DNA of 44,924 nt from CAUYUA01 sp963575675 (GTDB taxonomy: Bacteria; Pseudomonadota; Alphaproteobacteria; Azospirillales; Azospirillaceae): contig CAUYUA010000204.1 in NCBI GenBank assembly GCA_963575675.1, positions 1 through 44,924 on the forward strand, in the 5' to 3' direction. Both the position numbers and the translations under genes were made by a program. The notes beneath the pieces were generated by a model that did no database searches, had not been told where the DNA came from, and worked only from the letters and a program-made list of their open reading frames with translations. Of the stretch, positions 1 through 10,100 are shown piece after piece; position 1 is the first letter of the stretch, and the number at the start of each line of letters is the position of its first letter.

Positions 1-1
1 G

Positions 2-964
2 GCGGGGGATAGCTGTACACTTGGAGCGCTGTGCTTGGCGCGAGACCAGCCTTGGACTCCTCAGGAAATCGCAATGATCATGCGACTGGCTGGATGTTAT
101 GCTCATGCTTGGTTATCTCTGATTGGGCGCCGTCCTCGTCGTTCCCGTTCCCGAATGAGTCGTTGGATCGTTGCGATCGGTGCTCTTTCTACCTTTGCTT
201 TAGCCTCACCGACCCCACAATCGGCTTTGGCGCCGGTAGAAATCGTTTCCGTAGAACCGGTTATCATAGCCGCTCCGATTGACGGCGTCATCAAACGCTT
301 TGCAATCAAACCTAACCAGGCCGTAACAATCGGTCAAACTCTCTTTGAATTCGACGACACCACGTTACGCAATCAAGTAACTGTCGCCGAACGAACATTA
401 GGCGTCGCTTTGGCCGAACTTCGCCAATCGACACAAGGAGCGATGTTCGATCGTAAACGCGCCGAACAAATGGCTTTACTTGATGCTCAAGCACAGGTCC
501 GTGCGGCTGAATTAGACTATGCCCGCAGCTTGCTCGGACGTTTGGTGGTTAAGGCTGAGCGCGATGGCTTGGCCGTCTTTACAGATGTCAATGATTGGAT
601 CGGAAAACCTGTCATCACCGGACAGCGTATTTTGCAGATTGCCGATCCCAACCATGTTGAAGCGCAGATTGAGCTGGCTGTTCATGACGCCGTGGTTTTG
701 GAAACTGGCGCTCCGGTCGAATTGTTTCTTGACAATGATCCAATAACGCCGCTCTCGGCCCGGTTAACAACAGCTAGTTATGAAGCTGAAACGCCGCCAT
801 CCGGCGTTATTTCTTATCGCCTAACCGCTACATTTTTGCCGAATCAGAAACCCCCTCGGATTGGCCTTCACGGTATTGCGCGCATTTCGGGCCATTCCGT
901 TCCGCTTGCTCTTTACCTTTTCCGACGCCCCTTGACAGCGCTTCGTCAATGGATTGGGTATTGA
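2..964 (+). CDS. HlyD-family periplasmic adaptor, 5' end outside window
   Basis: The reading frame is open to the left edge with no stop, so the N-terminus is probably missing; the first start-like codon inside is a TTG at 35. A hydrophobic segment (MSRWIVAIGALSTFALAS) is followed by a barrel-sandwich/lipoyl-like half (residues PIDGVIKRFAIKPNQAV, then GQTLFEFDD), a short helical hairpin, and the second lipoyl half (AERDGLAVFTDVNDWIGKPV). This is the architecture of HlyD/MFP adaptors that bridge inner and outer membranes in export systems. Its stop overlaps the first possible starts (949, 967, 973) of the M50-HlyD gene, which suggests co-translation. Its partner gene is broken, so the complex may be non-functional. 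The family call is firm; the substrate is unknown. Confidence 0.8.
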   Translation, partial: AGDSCTLGALCLARDQPWTPQEIAMIMRLAGCYAHAWLSLIGRRPRRSRSRMSRWIVAIGALSTFALASPTPQSALAPVEIVSVEPVIIAAPIDGVIKRFAIKPNQAVTIGQTLFEFDDTTLRNQVTVAERTLGVALAELRQSTQGAMFDRKRAEQMALLDAQAQVRAAELDYARSLLGRLVVKAERDGLAVFTDVNDWIGKPVITGQRILQIADPNHVEAQIELAVHDAVVLETGAPVELFLDNDPITPLSARLTTASYEAETPPSGVISYRLTATFLPNQKPPRIGLHGIARISGHSVPLALYLFRRPLTALRQWIGY

Positions 965-966
965 CA

Positions 967-1136
967 ATGATTATGGCCGATACGGATTTCCCTTTACCAC
1001 CTTTGCGTGATGACCTGCGGTTATTTGATGGACCATCTGAAGCCGACGGATTGCCGACTTGGACTGTTTATGACCCCGGCCGTCATCGTTTCTTCCGAAT
1101 TAATTGGATCGCCTTTGAATTCTTATCACGTTGGAA
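967..1136 (+). pseudogene. M50 protease-HlyD fusion, N-terminal fragment
   Basis: This is the first piece of one large gene, interrupted at 1136/1137 by the IS66 element. The fragment reads from an ATG at 967 (949 and 973 are alternatives in the same frame) through FEFLSRWK and then runs into the IS. After removal of the IS and one copy of its 8-bp duplication (CGTTGGAA), the frame continues without change into the segment at 3858 (FLSRWK joins LGSASKLL). The N-terminal ~60 residues resemble the cytoplasmic start seen in large M50 proteins next to HlyD genes. The complete reconstructed gene (967-1136, 3858-4925, 6192-7083) is 2130 nt, 710 codons. Confidence 0.8.
1129..1136. repeat. 8-bp target-site duplication of the IS66 element (left copy)
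   Basis: CGTTGGAA directly precedes the left inverted repeat at 1137 and is repeated exactly at 3850-3857 after the right inverted repeat. Eight bases is the usual duplication length for IS66-family elements. Its intactness indicates a recent insertion with no later rearrangement of the ends. Confidence 0.95.
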
Positions 1137-1328
1137 GTAAGCGTTCTCCTGTTCCCACCTTGTCAAACGCCATTTGATAGGCGAGACTTTGCCTCGCGCG
1201 CACGATAGGCAGAAATGAGGGGAATGGGAAAAGAGGGTGGCTTGTGCGACTTTTGCGCATACGATGGTATAGCCGAGGCGAATAGCTCGGACCGGACGTC
1301 GCATAGATTGTCGGTTTACGGGATGGCC

Positions 1329-2987
1329 CTATCCGTCTGGAGACTTTTTTGTGTTTTTAAGCTTCCAGTTCCAGGGAAGAAGTTCGGGCAAGCGGTTGGC
1401 CGGAAAGCCTCCGACCATCTGCCTCAAGACATCCGTAAGCCAAGCGAAAGGTTCGACGTCGTTGAGTTTGGCCGTTTCAATGAGCGAAGCGATAAGGGCC
1501 CAATTCCGGCCACCGGCGTCGCTCCCTGCAAAGAGAGCGTTCTTGGCTGTAAGTTTTTGCGGTCGCATGCCGCGTTCAACCGTGTTGGTGTCCATTTCAA
1601 CACGGCCGTCTTCAAGAAAAACGCACAATCCGTTCCAGTGATTTATAGTATAACGAATGGCTTTGGCGAGTTCGGTTTTTTGGGAGATTTCACCCAGTTT
1701 CTCCATCAACCAATTTTTTAGATCATCCACCAAAGGTTTAGAGCGCACCTGACGAACAGCGCGACGTACTTCTGAGGTTTGACCGCGAATAGTATCTTCA
1801 ACGGCGTACAGCATTGCAATACGCTGTAAAACCTCCAGAGCAATCGGCGATTGATTCGCCTTGTGGATGTCGAAGAATTTGCGTCTTGTATGCGTCCAAC
1901 AAAAGGATAGTACAATGTTTTTCTCGGATATTTTGTTTGCTTTAGCGATTGTCTTGTAGGCGGCGTAGCCGTCGACTTGAAGAACTCCGGAGAAATTTGT
2001 CAAATGCTCCGCTGGGTGCTTTCCTTTCCGATTTTCGGAATAAAAATAGACAATGGCCGGAGGCAATTCGCCTTTCCAGGGGCGGTCATCACGAACATAC
2101 GCCCAAAGACGGCCGGTTTTGGTTTTGCCTTGGCCGGGATCAAGGACCGGAACGGTCGTATCGTCTGCGAATACTTTACGAGAGGACAGAACCTCCTTGC
2201 TCAGCAATTGATGCATCGGCTTCAGCCACCAAGAGGCTCGTCCGACCCATTGGCTCAAAGTAGAGCGGTCCAGTGCAACGCCTTGTCGAGCGTAGATAAC
2301 GGCTTGCCGATACAAAGGCAGGTGGTCGGCATACTTGCTGATCAAGACATGTGCGATCAAAGCTTCCGTCGCCATGCCGCCGTCGATCGGCCGCTCGGGC
2401 GCGGGCTCCTGAACGACGGCTTGTTCACAGCCACGGCATCCATAACGAGGGCGGCGGATGACTTTGACCTTAAACTGAGCCGGAACGACGTCGAGCTGCT
2501 CGGAGACGTCCTCGCCGATAACGTGCATATTGCCGCCGCAACAGGGGCAGCTCTTGTCTTTGGGCTCGATCACCACTTCTTCGCGGGGCAAATGCTTGGG
2601 AAGAGCCCCTCGATTACGTTGGGGAGCAGGGCGTTCAGAGCGAGGCGGCCGGTCGGGTTTATCGCCCTTTTTCTGTTCCAACGCCGCAGAGGCTTCAGCT
2701 TGGGCTTGTTCAGTATCTTCAAGAGCAAGTTGAAGTTGATTGGGATCAATCTTCTCAGAGCGCCGACCGAACATAGCGCGTTGAAATTGAGCAACCAATC
2801 GTTGAAGTTTCTCGATTTCTTCGATGTAATTATCGCGCTCTATCTGTATAGCCTGGCGTTCCATGCTGAGTTCGTTCAGCATGGTTATAAGGCTATTTCT
2901 ATCAAGCGCGTCGAAGTCTGGAGATGAATTCATGCGATTGATTATAGATAATTTTTTCATCAAAGCAAGAAAAACTTCAACATACAC
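1329..2987 (-). CDS. tnpC: IS66 family transposase TnpC
   Basis: This is a 552-residue protein of the usual IS66 TnpC length. It has an N-terminal coiled-coil segment (IQIERDNYIEEIEKLQRLVAQF) with the typical AMFGRRSEK motif, then a Cys-rich zinc-finger-like region (CPCCGG and later YGCRGCEQ), then the DDE catalytic core (FADDTTVPVLDPG, LQVDGYAAY) and the conserved IS66 C-terminal block (AGSDAGGRNWA, LLPWNWK). It catalyses transposition of the element. The annotated start at 2987 overlaps tnpB by 11 nt; ATGs at 2957 and 2933 are alternatives. Confidence 0.95.
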   Translation of the reverse strand: MYVEVFLALMKKLSIINRMNSSPDFDALDRNSLITMLNELSMERQAIQIERDNYIEEIEKLQRLVAQFQRAMFGRRSEKIDPNQLQLALEDTEQAQAEASAALEQKKGDKPDRPPRSERPAPQRNRGALPKHLPREEVVIEPKDKSCPCCGGNMHVIGEDVSEQLDVVPAQFKVKVIRRPRYGCRGCEQAVVQEPAPERPIDGGMATEALIAHVLISKYADHLPLYRQAVIYARQGVALDRSTLSQWVGRASWWLKPMHQLLSKEVLSSRKVFADDTTVPVLDPGQGKTKTGRLWAYVRDDRPWKGELPPAIVYFYSENRKGKHPAEHLTNFSGVLQVDGYAAYKTIAKANKISEKNIVLSFCWTHTRRKFFDIHKANQSPIALEVLQRIAMLYAVEDTIRGQTSEVRRAVRQVRSKPLVDDLKNWLMEKLGEISQKTELAKAIRYTINHWNGLCVFLEDGRVEMDTNTVERGMRPQKLTAKNALFAGSDAGGRNWALIASLIETAKLNDVEPFAWLTDVLRQMVGGFPANRLPELLPWNWKLKNTKKSPDG

Positions 2988-3330
2988 GCAGCGGCGTTTT
3001 TATTGTAATTGGCTTTACTCTTGACCAATCCAACCCTTCAAGCAACATACTCAACTGTGCCGCGCTTAAGGTCACAACGCCGTCGCGAACCGGCGGCCAC
3101 TCAAAACGCCCTTGTTCCAACCGCTTTTGGTACAACCAAAGACCCGTTCCGTCCCAACCCAAGATTTTAATTCGATCGGCGCGCCGGCAACGAAATATGA
3201 ATAAGTCGCCACAAAAAGGATTGGCTTTAAGAGCTTGCTGAACCAAGCTGGCCAATCCGTCAATCCCGCGACGAAAATCAACCGGCTTTGTCGCCACCAC
3301 GATCTTGGCTCCGGACGGGGCCGAGATCAT
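2977..3330 (-). CDS. tnpB: IS66 accessory protein TnpB
   Basis: This 117-residue protein matches the TnpB/IS66 Orf2 family, with the characteristic VVATKPVDFRRGIDGLA start and DLFIFRCRRADRIKIL core. TnpB is required with TnpC for IS66 transposition, although its biochemical role is not well defined. Its start overlaps the tnpA stop by 4 nt (ATGA), and its end overlaps the start region of tnpC, so the three genes are translationally coupled. Confidence 0.95.
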   Translation of the reverse strand: MISAPSGAKIVVATKPVDFRRGIDGLASLVQQALKANPFCGDLFIFRCRRADRIKILGWDGTGLWLYQKRLEQGRFEWPPVRDGVVTLSAAQLSMLLEGLDWSRVKPITIKTPLRVC

Positions 3331-3767
3331 TTTAGCCTCCGAACGGCGTCAAGGACGTGACGGAGATTGACGACATCGACTTGTCCGCCGACACGGACGA
3401 CAACATCGCCGATCGCAACCTCAATCGTTCCGGCCTTGTTCGCTGTCTCCGATCTCAAGTCGTCGAAGACAACCACCGGCGCAAAACTTTGCGTCTGGTC
3501 GTCTCGCTTCTCCTCGGTGCGAAACTGCCGACGCCAACTAAAAAGCTGACTGGCATAAAGACCGTACCCTCGAGCTATTTCCGAAACGTTGATGCCTGGC
3601 GCAAGCGTCTCAGATACGATCCGGGCCTTTTCTTCAGACGTCCACCGACGACGACGACCTACACCTGTAATAATCTCAACCCGTTGGATAGTGTCCGGTT
3701 GACGGCAATTGCCGGAACTATCTGTATAACTAACATTATAACCAGGCTTATCACTAATATTATCCAT
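3327..3767 (-). CDS. tnpA: IS66 accessory protein TnpA (helix-turn-helix)
   Basis: This 146-residue protein carries a transposase-type helix-turn-helix (RRRWTSEEKARIVSETL, then ISEIARGYGLYASQLFSWRR), the hallmark of the IS66 TnpA/OrfA family that is also related to IS3 OrfA. It is the first gene of the element on the minus strand. The right inverted repeat and a short stem (GGCTGACCT/AGGTCAGCC around 3772-3797) lie just upstream and probably include its promoter. Confidence 0.9.
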   Translation of the reverse strand: MDNISDKPGYNVSYTDSSGNCRQPDTIQRVEIITGVGRRRRWTSEEKARIVSETLAPGINVSEIARGYGLYASQLFSWRRQFRTEEKRDDQTQSFAPVVVFDDLRSETANKAGTIEVAIGDVVVRVGGQVDVVNLRHVLDAVRRLK

Positions 3768-3849
3768 TGGGGCTGACCTCCATGCTTTAGGTCAGCCATT
3801 ATTTCATCCGATAGTTAGCATAACAATGTGGGGGCGGGAGAACGCTTAC

Positions 3850-4925
3850 CGTTGGAAACTAGGCTCCGCGTCAAAATTACTGGCCGCAATCGCCACAGAA
3901 ACCACTTTGGAAACCGGTTTTGATGAATTGACTGCCTTGGTGCAGTTTCTAACCCGGAGCGGATTGCTGCGGGCCGATCAACCTGCCGCCGCTCAAGCCT
4001 TGCTGGCCGAATCCGCAGCGATGAAATTGTCGTGGCTCCGTTGGTTGCTCCATCACTATTTGTTCGTTAGAATTCCTATCGTTCGTCCCGACGCTTTTCT
4101 TACGGCAACATTATATGCCGTCAGGCGCCTGGTTCAGTCGGGCGTAATATCACTGATTATTCTTTTGGGTGGCGTCGGAGTTTTGTTAGCGCTCCGGCAA
4201 TGGGACGCCTTTCTTTATACTTTCCATCATTTCTTTTCCCCTGAAGGAATGTTGGCTTTTGCGATTGCATTGTCTTTGGTTAAAGTCGCGCACGAACTTG
4301 GACATGCTTATACGGCCAAATACTTTGGTTGTCGCATACCGACGATGGGAATTGCGCTGCTTGTCATGTGTCCGGTTCTTTACACGGATGTAAGTGATTC
4401 TTGACGCCTTGTCTCGCGCCGCCAACGTCTTCTCATTGGCGTTGCCGGAGTGGCGACTGAATTGTGCCTTGCTTTAATCTCGACTTTTCTATGGAGCTTT
4501 TTACCTGACGGTCCGGCTCGAAGCGCTGCTTTTTTCATTTCAACTACGGCTTGGATATCAACACTAGCAATTAATCTCAGCCCGTTCATGCGATTTGATG
4601 GCTATTACCTGCTATCTGATTGGTTGCAGATTTCTAATCTCCAAAGCCGATCATTTGCTTTGGCGCGTTGGTGGTTACGTCGCACCTTATTTGCATTTGA
4701 CGAGCCTATACCCGAACTCTTTCCATCTTCAACTCACCGTTTTCTATTGCTCTATGCGTTTTTAACGTGGTTTTACCGGGCTATTGTATTTTTTGGCATT
4801 GCTTTATTGGTTTATCACTATTTTTTTAAGGTTTTGGGAGTGTTTCTTATGGCTATTGAGATTGGTTGGTTTTTGCTGTTGCCTGTTGTGCGTGAATTCG
4901 GTGAATGGTGGAAACGACGTCATAC
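3850..4925 (+). pseudogene. M50 zinc metalloprotease core, middle fragment with in-frame TGA
   Basis: This fragment continues the gene split by IS66. It contains the zinc-binding HELGH motif (HExxH) at 4291-4305 within a membrane segment, followed by a second M50 motif NLSPFMRFDGYYLLSD around 4573-4620, where the Asp is the third metal ligand. At least five hydrophobic segments flank these, as expected for an intramembrane site-2-type protease. An in-frame TGA at 4402-4404 interrupts the well-conserved stretch between VLYTDVSDS and RLVSRRQRLLIG. From memory of relatives this position is Trp, so TGG to TGA is likely. The frame is otherwise open to 4925, where the IS3 element begins. Three lesions make loss of function almost certain unless readthrough occurs. 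Confidence 0.85.
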
Positions 4926-4985
4926 TGAGGTGGTCCCGGAATCCCGGACAGAATGACCGCTTAGCTAAGCTTAGATTGAGTATTT

Positions 4986-5843
4986 TTATGCGGCATCCTG
5001 TATATTTTCTGATATACTCTGGTATGCTTCATCCGGTGTTTTGTTGTTTAATGCTGCGTGAGGACGGTTGGCGTTATAGAAATTTATCCATTGTCCAATC
5101 CCTTTCCTCGCTTCCCCACTTGTTTCGAAAGCATTAAGATAGACACATTCATACTTAACAGAACGCCACAGCCTTTCGATGAATACATTATCCATCCACC
5201 GACCTTTCCCATCCATTGATACAGAAATTCCATCACGAGTCAACACGCTAATAAAACTCAAGCTTGTAAACTGGCTCCCCTGATCCGTGTTGAATATTTC
5301 AGGCTTTCGATACTTAAGAAGCGCCTCTTCAAGAGCATCAATACAGAAGTCAACATCCATCGTATTTGACAATCTCCATGTAAGAACTTTGCGTGTCGCC
5401 CAGTCCATTATAGCAACAAGATAGAGAAAACCTCGTCGCATCGGAATATATGTGATGTCTGCGCACCAAACTTGATTCGGTCGATCAATCTTCAAATCAC
5501 GAAGCATATATGGAAATATCTTGTGCTCCGGATTTGAAAATGTCGTTCTTGGTTTTTGGTAAATTGCAACTAATCCCATTTTCTCCATTAGTCGACGGAC
5601 GCGCTTGCGTCCAACATTGTATCCTTTTCGTTGTAAATCAATTACCATTCTTCGATTTCCATAAAATGGTGCAACTAAAAATTGTTCATCAATCCGTCTC
5701 ATGATTTCTAAATTTTCTGCTGTTTCTCCAACAGGTTTGTCGTAATAACGAGAGCGACTTATTGAAAGAAGCTCACACTGTTTTATAACCGAAAGACGGT
5801 CATGCGTAGGATCGACCATTGATTGCCTCCGATCGCCGGTCAT
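4986..5843 (-). CDS. IS3 family transposase OrfB (integrase core)
   Basis: This 285-residue protein is an IS3 OrfB. An HTH_21-like N-terminal region (ISRSRYYDKP) precedes the rve integrase core with its DDE triad: Asp in VWCADITY, Asp in FNTDQGSQFTS and Glu in NVFIERLWRSVKYE. It is normally made as an OrfAB fusion by -1 frameshifting. A slippery-looking TTTTTTAAAG lies near the orfA end on the minus strand (around 5856-5865). The ATG overlaps the orfA stop by 4 nt. Confidence 0.95.
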   Translation of the reverse strand: MTGDRRQSMVDPTHDRLSVIKQCELLSISRSRYYDKPVGETAENLEIMRRIDEQFLVAPFYGNRRMVIDLQRKGYNVGRKRVRRLMEKMGLVAIYQKPRTTFSNPEHKIFPYMLRDLKIDRPNQVWCADITYIPMRRGFLYLVAIMDWATRKVLTWRLSNTMDVDFCIDALEEALLKYRKPEIFNTDQGSQFTSLSFISVLTRDGISVSMDGKGRWMDNVFIERLWRSVKYECVYLNAFETSGEARKGIGQWINFYNANRPHAALNNKTPDEAYQSISENIQDAA

Positions 5844-6124
5844 CGACTGGAGGCTTTCTTTAAAAAATCTCGTTCTACTACCAGTTGACCAATCATAGCG
5901 TGTAACTTTTCAATCTCTCCATCTTGTGATGGAGTCGCCGTTTCTCCTTTGCTCGAAAATGTTCTCACCAGTCCATCGATGGCTTGGCGTTTCCAATCGC
6001 TGATAAGTGTCTGATGAACTCCATGCTTCGACACCAATTGAGCGATTGTTAATTCTCCACGTAACGCTTCAAGCGCTACCTTGGCCTTAAAATCTGCGCT
6101 ATAACGTTTCCGTTTTCCGCTCAT
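5840..6124 (-). CDS. IS3 family transposase OrfA (helix-turn-helix)
   Basis: This 94-residue OrfA has the HTH_Tnp_1 pattern (KRYSADFKAKVALEALRG, then AQLVSKHGVHQTLISDWK) and a C-terminal leucine-zipper-like helix (IEKLHAMIGQLVVERDFL). It binds the IS ends and supplies the N-terminal part of the OrfAB transposase after frameshifting. The length and overlap with orfB are normal for the family. Confidence 0.95.
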   Translation of the reverse strand: MSGKRKRYSADFKAKVALEALRGELTIAQLVSKHGVHQTLISDWKRQAIDGLVRTFSSKGETATPSQDGEIEKLHAMIGQLVVERDFLKKASSR

Positions 6125-6191
6125 CCGAACTCTCCTGAGTGATTCGACCTAAGCTTATCACCCTGTCCGGGATTCCGGGACCACCTCATAC

Positions 6192-7083
6192 TATGCGCCT
6201 ATCTCTCAATCTATTGCTTGTGATTGGTCTGATCTTTGGTGGACTCTGGCTGACGGTAATCCCCTGGCAGACGCGTGTTGCGCTTCCCGCTGTTTTGCGC
6301 GCTGCCGATTATGCTACACTTTATCCTCCAATGGCGGGACGTCTCGTTGAAATGACGGTCTTTCCTGGAGAAAAAGTCAGTATTGGAACCATTTTATATC
6401 GGTTGGAAGTGCCGGACCTTGAGCAACGCCTGATTCTGACCCGAAAACGAATTAATCTCGTCGGCCTCCATCTTAAACGGCACGTCGCCAACCCGGAAGA
6501 ACTTGAAAATCTTCCGGCTCTTCAGCAGGAGCTGGCGACTTTACTATCCGACGAATCAGGGCTTCTTGCTCAACGAGAAACCCTTACCATTCGAGCCCCC
6601 TTCACCGGCATCGCAACTGATTTACCACCCGAACGCCGTTTGGGTTTGTGGGTAAAACCAGATCAGTGTTTAGGACGAATCGTTTCTCTTAATCACTCTA
6701 CTATACAAGCTTATCTGGCCGATGGTGATTTAGATCGAATTCAAATCGGAAGCACTGGAAACTTTCTACCTGAAGACCCGGCTCGTCCGACAATACCGGT
6801 TGTCATTACGAATATCGAACAAGTAAACGCCGCGCTCCTTGATGTTCCTGCTCTGGCGTCAACGCAAGGAGGACCGATTGCCGTTCAACCCGCAAAAACG
6901 CAACCAAACGTCCTTATTCCTACGAATCCAGTTTATCGCGTAATCTTGACGGCGCCTGAAACGATTTCAGCTCCACTTCAAACTGTGCATGGGACCGCAT
7001 GGGTTGTGGCTCAAGCCACAAGCCCGGTTCGACACATTTGGCGAACAATAATTAGCGTGCTGATTCGAGAAAGTGGTTTCTGA
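6192..7083 (+). pseudogene. M50-HlyD fusion, C-terminal HlyD-like fragment
   Basis: This is the last piece of the split gene. A membrane segment (LNLLLVIGLIFGGLWLTVIPW) leads into a periplasmic barrel-sandwich (lipoyl-like) fold with PPMAGRLVEMTVFPGEKVSIG and, after a short helical hairpin, ETLTIRAPFTGIATDL, then a beta-barrel region. It is therefore a HlyD-type adaptor fused behind an M50 protease. The fragment can be read from an ATG at 6139 inside the IS3 end or at 6193, so a free C-terminal product is conceivable. The native frame joins 4925 directly to 6192. Confidence 0.8.
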
Positions 7084-7147
7084 GATGTCATAATCACGAA
7101 TTGAGCCTATTAAGGCGGTGGATATAATACCATAACCGGCAGGCTCC

Positions 7148-10100
7148 TTAAACCGAAACATTGAGTGTGATGGTTTCTGTCGTGGTGTGAGCATTTGCAT
7201 CGATGATATTGACTATAAAACTATCGTTTTGGGTTATGTGGCCGGAGTTGGGCGTATAGGTAAAAGTGTTGTCGATGAAGGTTACCGTGCCATGAGCGGT
7301 GGCGCCGTGGTTGGCTGCACTATAGCTGAGAGTCTCGTTGTGAGCATCGAACCCTAAAACCATGCCCTTAAAGTTTGCAGAATTTAACTCTACATTGATT
7401 GTATCGGCAAGTTTGAGGTAACTCACATCCTTTGCAGTTCCCACCAATGCGCCGTCGTCGGTTGCGCCGGAAGAAGAAGCGTTGGTCAAGTTGCCGTCGA
7501 AAGCCCAGTATCCCGCCATCTCGTTTTCTTTGCCGCTGAAACTGTGGGTGCGGTCCTCAATGATCTGGTTTTGACTGCGCGCCAAACTCCATAGGCTGAC
7601 CTCGTTAAGAGCCCCGATCAGACCGCCGCCCATTGATAGAGTAGAACTCGAACTCTGCGTCAGCGCGTTGGGGCCAACATCGGTTCGACCGGCGATTGCT
7701 GCGCCGTCGATATACAACTTAACAGCCGAACCGTCGTAACTTGCGGCAACATGATGCCACGAGTGATCACTAAGCGATGCGGCGTCGGCATCGATCGACT
7801 CGACGACCGAACCGTTGCCGATTTCGAATTTCAATCGGCCGGAGTTTTCATCGACCCATAGTTTATACCCTGCTTTGTTTGAAAGAGCGTTGACGATTTC
7901 GCCGCCTGCCGTAGCCCCGCCGAATTGGAGCCAAGATTCTATTGTTAGAGCACCGTTTATTTGCAAGGCGTTCGTGTTTGCAACCTCTATTCGACCGGAA
8001 CCGTCCAGAGTCAGCGCTGCGGAGCCGGATGTCGGACTGTTGCCGAAATCCCAGGAAGCGACGGCGCCGCTTTCGCTGAAACTATGAGATTGATCGTCGA
8101 CGATCTGGTTCTGAGTCCGCACAGAATTCCACAAACCAATCTCGCTGAGTTCACCGGTAATGCCGTCGCCTATCGACAAGATGGAACTCAAATTTTGTGC
8201 CGATGCTTGGAGGACAGCGCCGTCTTGATCGGCGACGACGACGCCATCGATGTACAATTTCATAGACGAGTTGTCGTAACTCGCAGCAATATGGTGCCAG
8301 GCGTTGTCTCGAAGAACGGCGGCGTCGGCATCGATCGACTTCAGGACCGCGCCGTTTCCGACCTCAAATTCCAACCGGAAGGAGTTCTCATTAATCCATA
8401 ACTTATACCCGGAATTATTTGATAAATTGTTGATGATTTCGCCGCTTGGTGTTGACTCGGTAAAGTGGAGCCATGCCTCCAAAGTCATCAAGTCGGTCGG
8501 TTGTGGCGCCGCAGTGTTGGCCGTTTCCACATGGCTGAAACCGTCTAAGGTTTGAGTAAAGGAATTCGGCGTCGTCAAAGTATCGGAAGACGGAGTAACC
8601 GAAGTCGACACCATTTCATAAGAAAGACCAAAAAAATTTGAATTTTCATCGGTGTACCCGATCTGTGTCAACAGATTGCCGGGAGCGCCGCGCCAATCCG
8701 GCGCAGGAACAAAGCGTAATAAGTCGTCGGGATTAAGAATTATATCAATCGTTTGTCCGGTGTTCAGAGTTAGCCATTCCGTCCCGTGAGTTGTGCTGTA
8801 TTGCCAAGTTCCTTGGTTCTGCTCGGCGTAATTCATTATAACAGCAACCTGAGACGGATGACTCGCAGAAAACAGATCTGAAATGGTTTTACCTTGAGGA
8901 TTGGTGGTGTTTTCCATCACTGCCGGAAGAGGCGGATCTAAAACAACATTCACGGTGAAGGCGCTGTCCGTATAAGTTGCGGAGTTTCCGGGATCGGCGG
9001 CTCGAATTTTTACTGTGTAGCTGCTTTGTGTGAATGAGTCGGCTCCGGGCGCCACCTCAATCAACCACTGTCCACCGCTTTGAACCAGTTGGAATCTTCC
9101 CCCGGCCGAGTCAATCAAAGAAGGGATGTAGCCGGTTTGTGTTCCCTTCAAGGACAGCGTGCCGACAACGGTTCCTGCACCGAAGGTGTCGCATACAGCG
9201 GGTTGAGCCGTTGCCACTCCCGAGCTGGTTACTTCCCAAACATAAACGCCGGGGATGCCGACATTGCTGTAAGTTGCATCGGTTCCGTTTCCATTATTGA
9301 TCATGTTGGTGGAGCCGGATTCAACAACCTCGCCGTAATTGCTGCCGTTTGACCAACCGCCGGTGCCGCCGTTGCTCCACTGCATGGCGCCGTACCGCAA
9401 TTCGATCCCAATATTGTTGTCGGTAAGCTTGTGTAATAATATTTGAAAAGAATCGCGTAGTTGATTGTTTCCAGGGTACTGAGCGACATTGGAATAAGTT
9501 ACCATGACGTAATCCGTCGATTCTCCATAATACACATTGCCGGTAAAGGTAACGATATCGGCATAGAGTCCCGCAATAAATGCCGTAATGCCTGGTATGG
9601 AGTCTAGATTGTTGTTGGATATGCCGACGGCGACCTGAGCTATGCTCTGTGATGAAAAGCTGCTGTCTCCATTCCCGAATGTTATGTATCCGTTTGTTCC
9701 GATATAAATATTGCTGTTCGCGTTAAAGTATGGAAATCCATTTGGAAAAACCGCAGAAGAAGATACGGAAGAGTAAGAATCATCGGTGCTCGAGAAAGTT
9801 ACAGGAGCGCCATAAGAACTGCTGCCGGGCAAGTACAAGAGCCCGGGAGTCGACGGCACAGTAAAAGGCAAGAGGGCTGCGGAAGCGTTAAGCACGGCTC
9901 CGGAAGAGATCATTATCGCGGCGCTTGCCGTTTCGCTGCTGAATTGACTGTTGGAGCCCGCCCCACCGTATCCTCCGGCCGCCGCAGTCGTGTCGCCGAC
10001 GCCGCCGTGACTGCCGAAGCTTTCGTCCCAAGCTTTGAAAGTTATATTGCCGGTATTGATGCCGGCGAAGTTAATGTTCGGAACGAATCTTACATAATCT

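Larger units (their letters stand above)
1137..3849 (-). mobile_element. Complete IS66-family insertion sequence
   Basis: The element is 2713 bp with imperfect terminal inverted repeats starting GTAAGCGTTCTCC on both ends, the signature of the IS66 family. Its three genes are on the minus strand in the canonical order tnpA-tnpB-tnpC with short overlaps, and all three are full length. It sits inside the M50-HlyD gene and is flanked by the 8-bp duplication CGTTGGAA. About 190 bp of non-coding DNA lie between the left end and the tnpC stop. The element looks intact and possibly active. Confidence 0.95.
4926..6188 (-). mobile_element. Complete IS3-family insertion sequence
   Basis: The element is 1263 bp with terminal inverted repeats of about 26 bp beginning TGAGGTGGTCCCGGAATCCC at each end, flanked by a 3-bp direct duplication TAC (4923-4925 and 6189-6191). 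The TG-start ends, 3-bp duplication and orfA/orfB arrangement are typical of the IS3 family. Excision restores the host frame exactly (RRHT joins MRLSLN). Both genes are intact, so the copy may be active. Confidence 0.95.

Noticed and set aside
7084..7147. Possible bidirectional terminator between the convergent M50-HlyD and giant-protein genes
   Set aside because: Only a weak 6-bp inverted repeat (GAGCCT/AGGCTC) separated by about 30 bp is visible, without a T-run.
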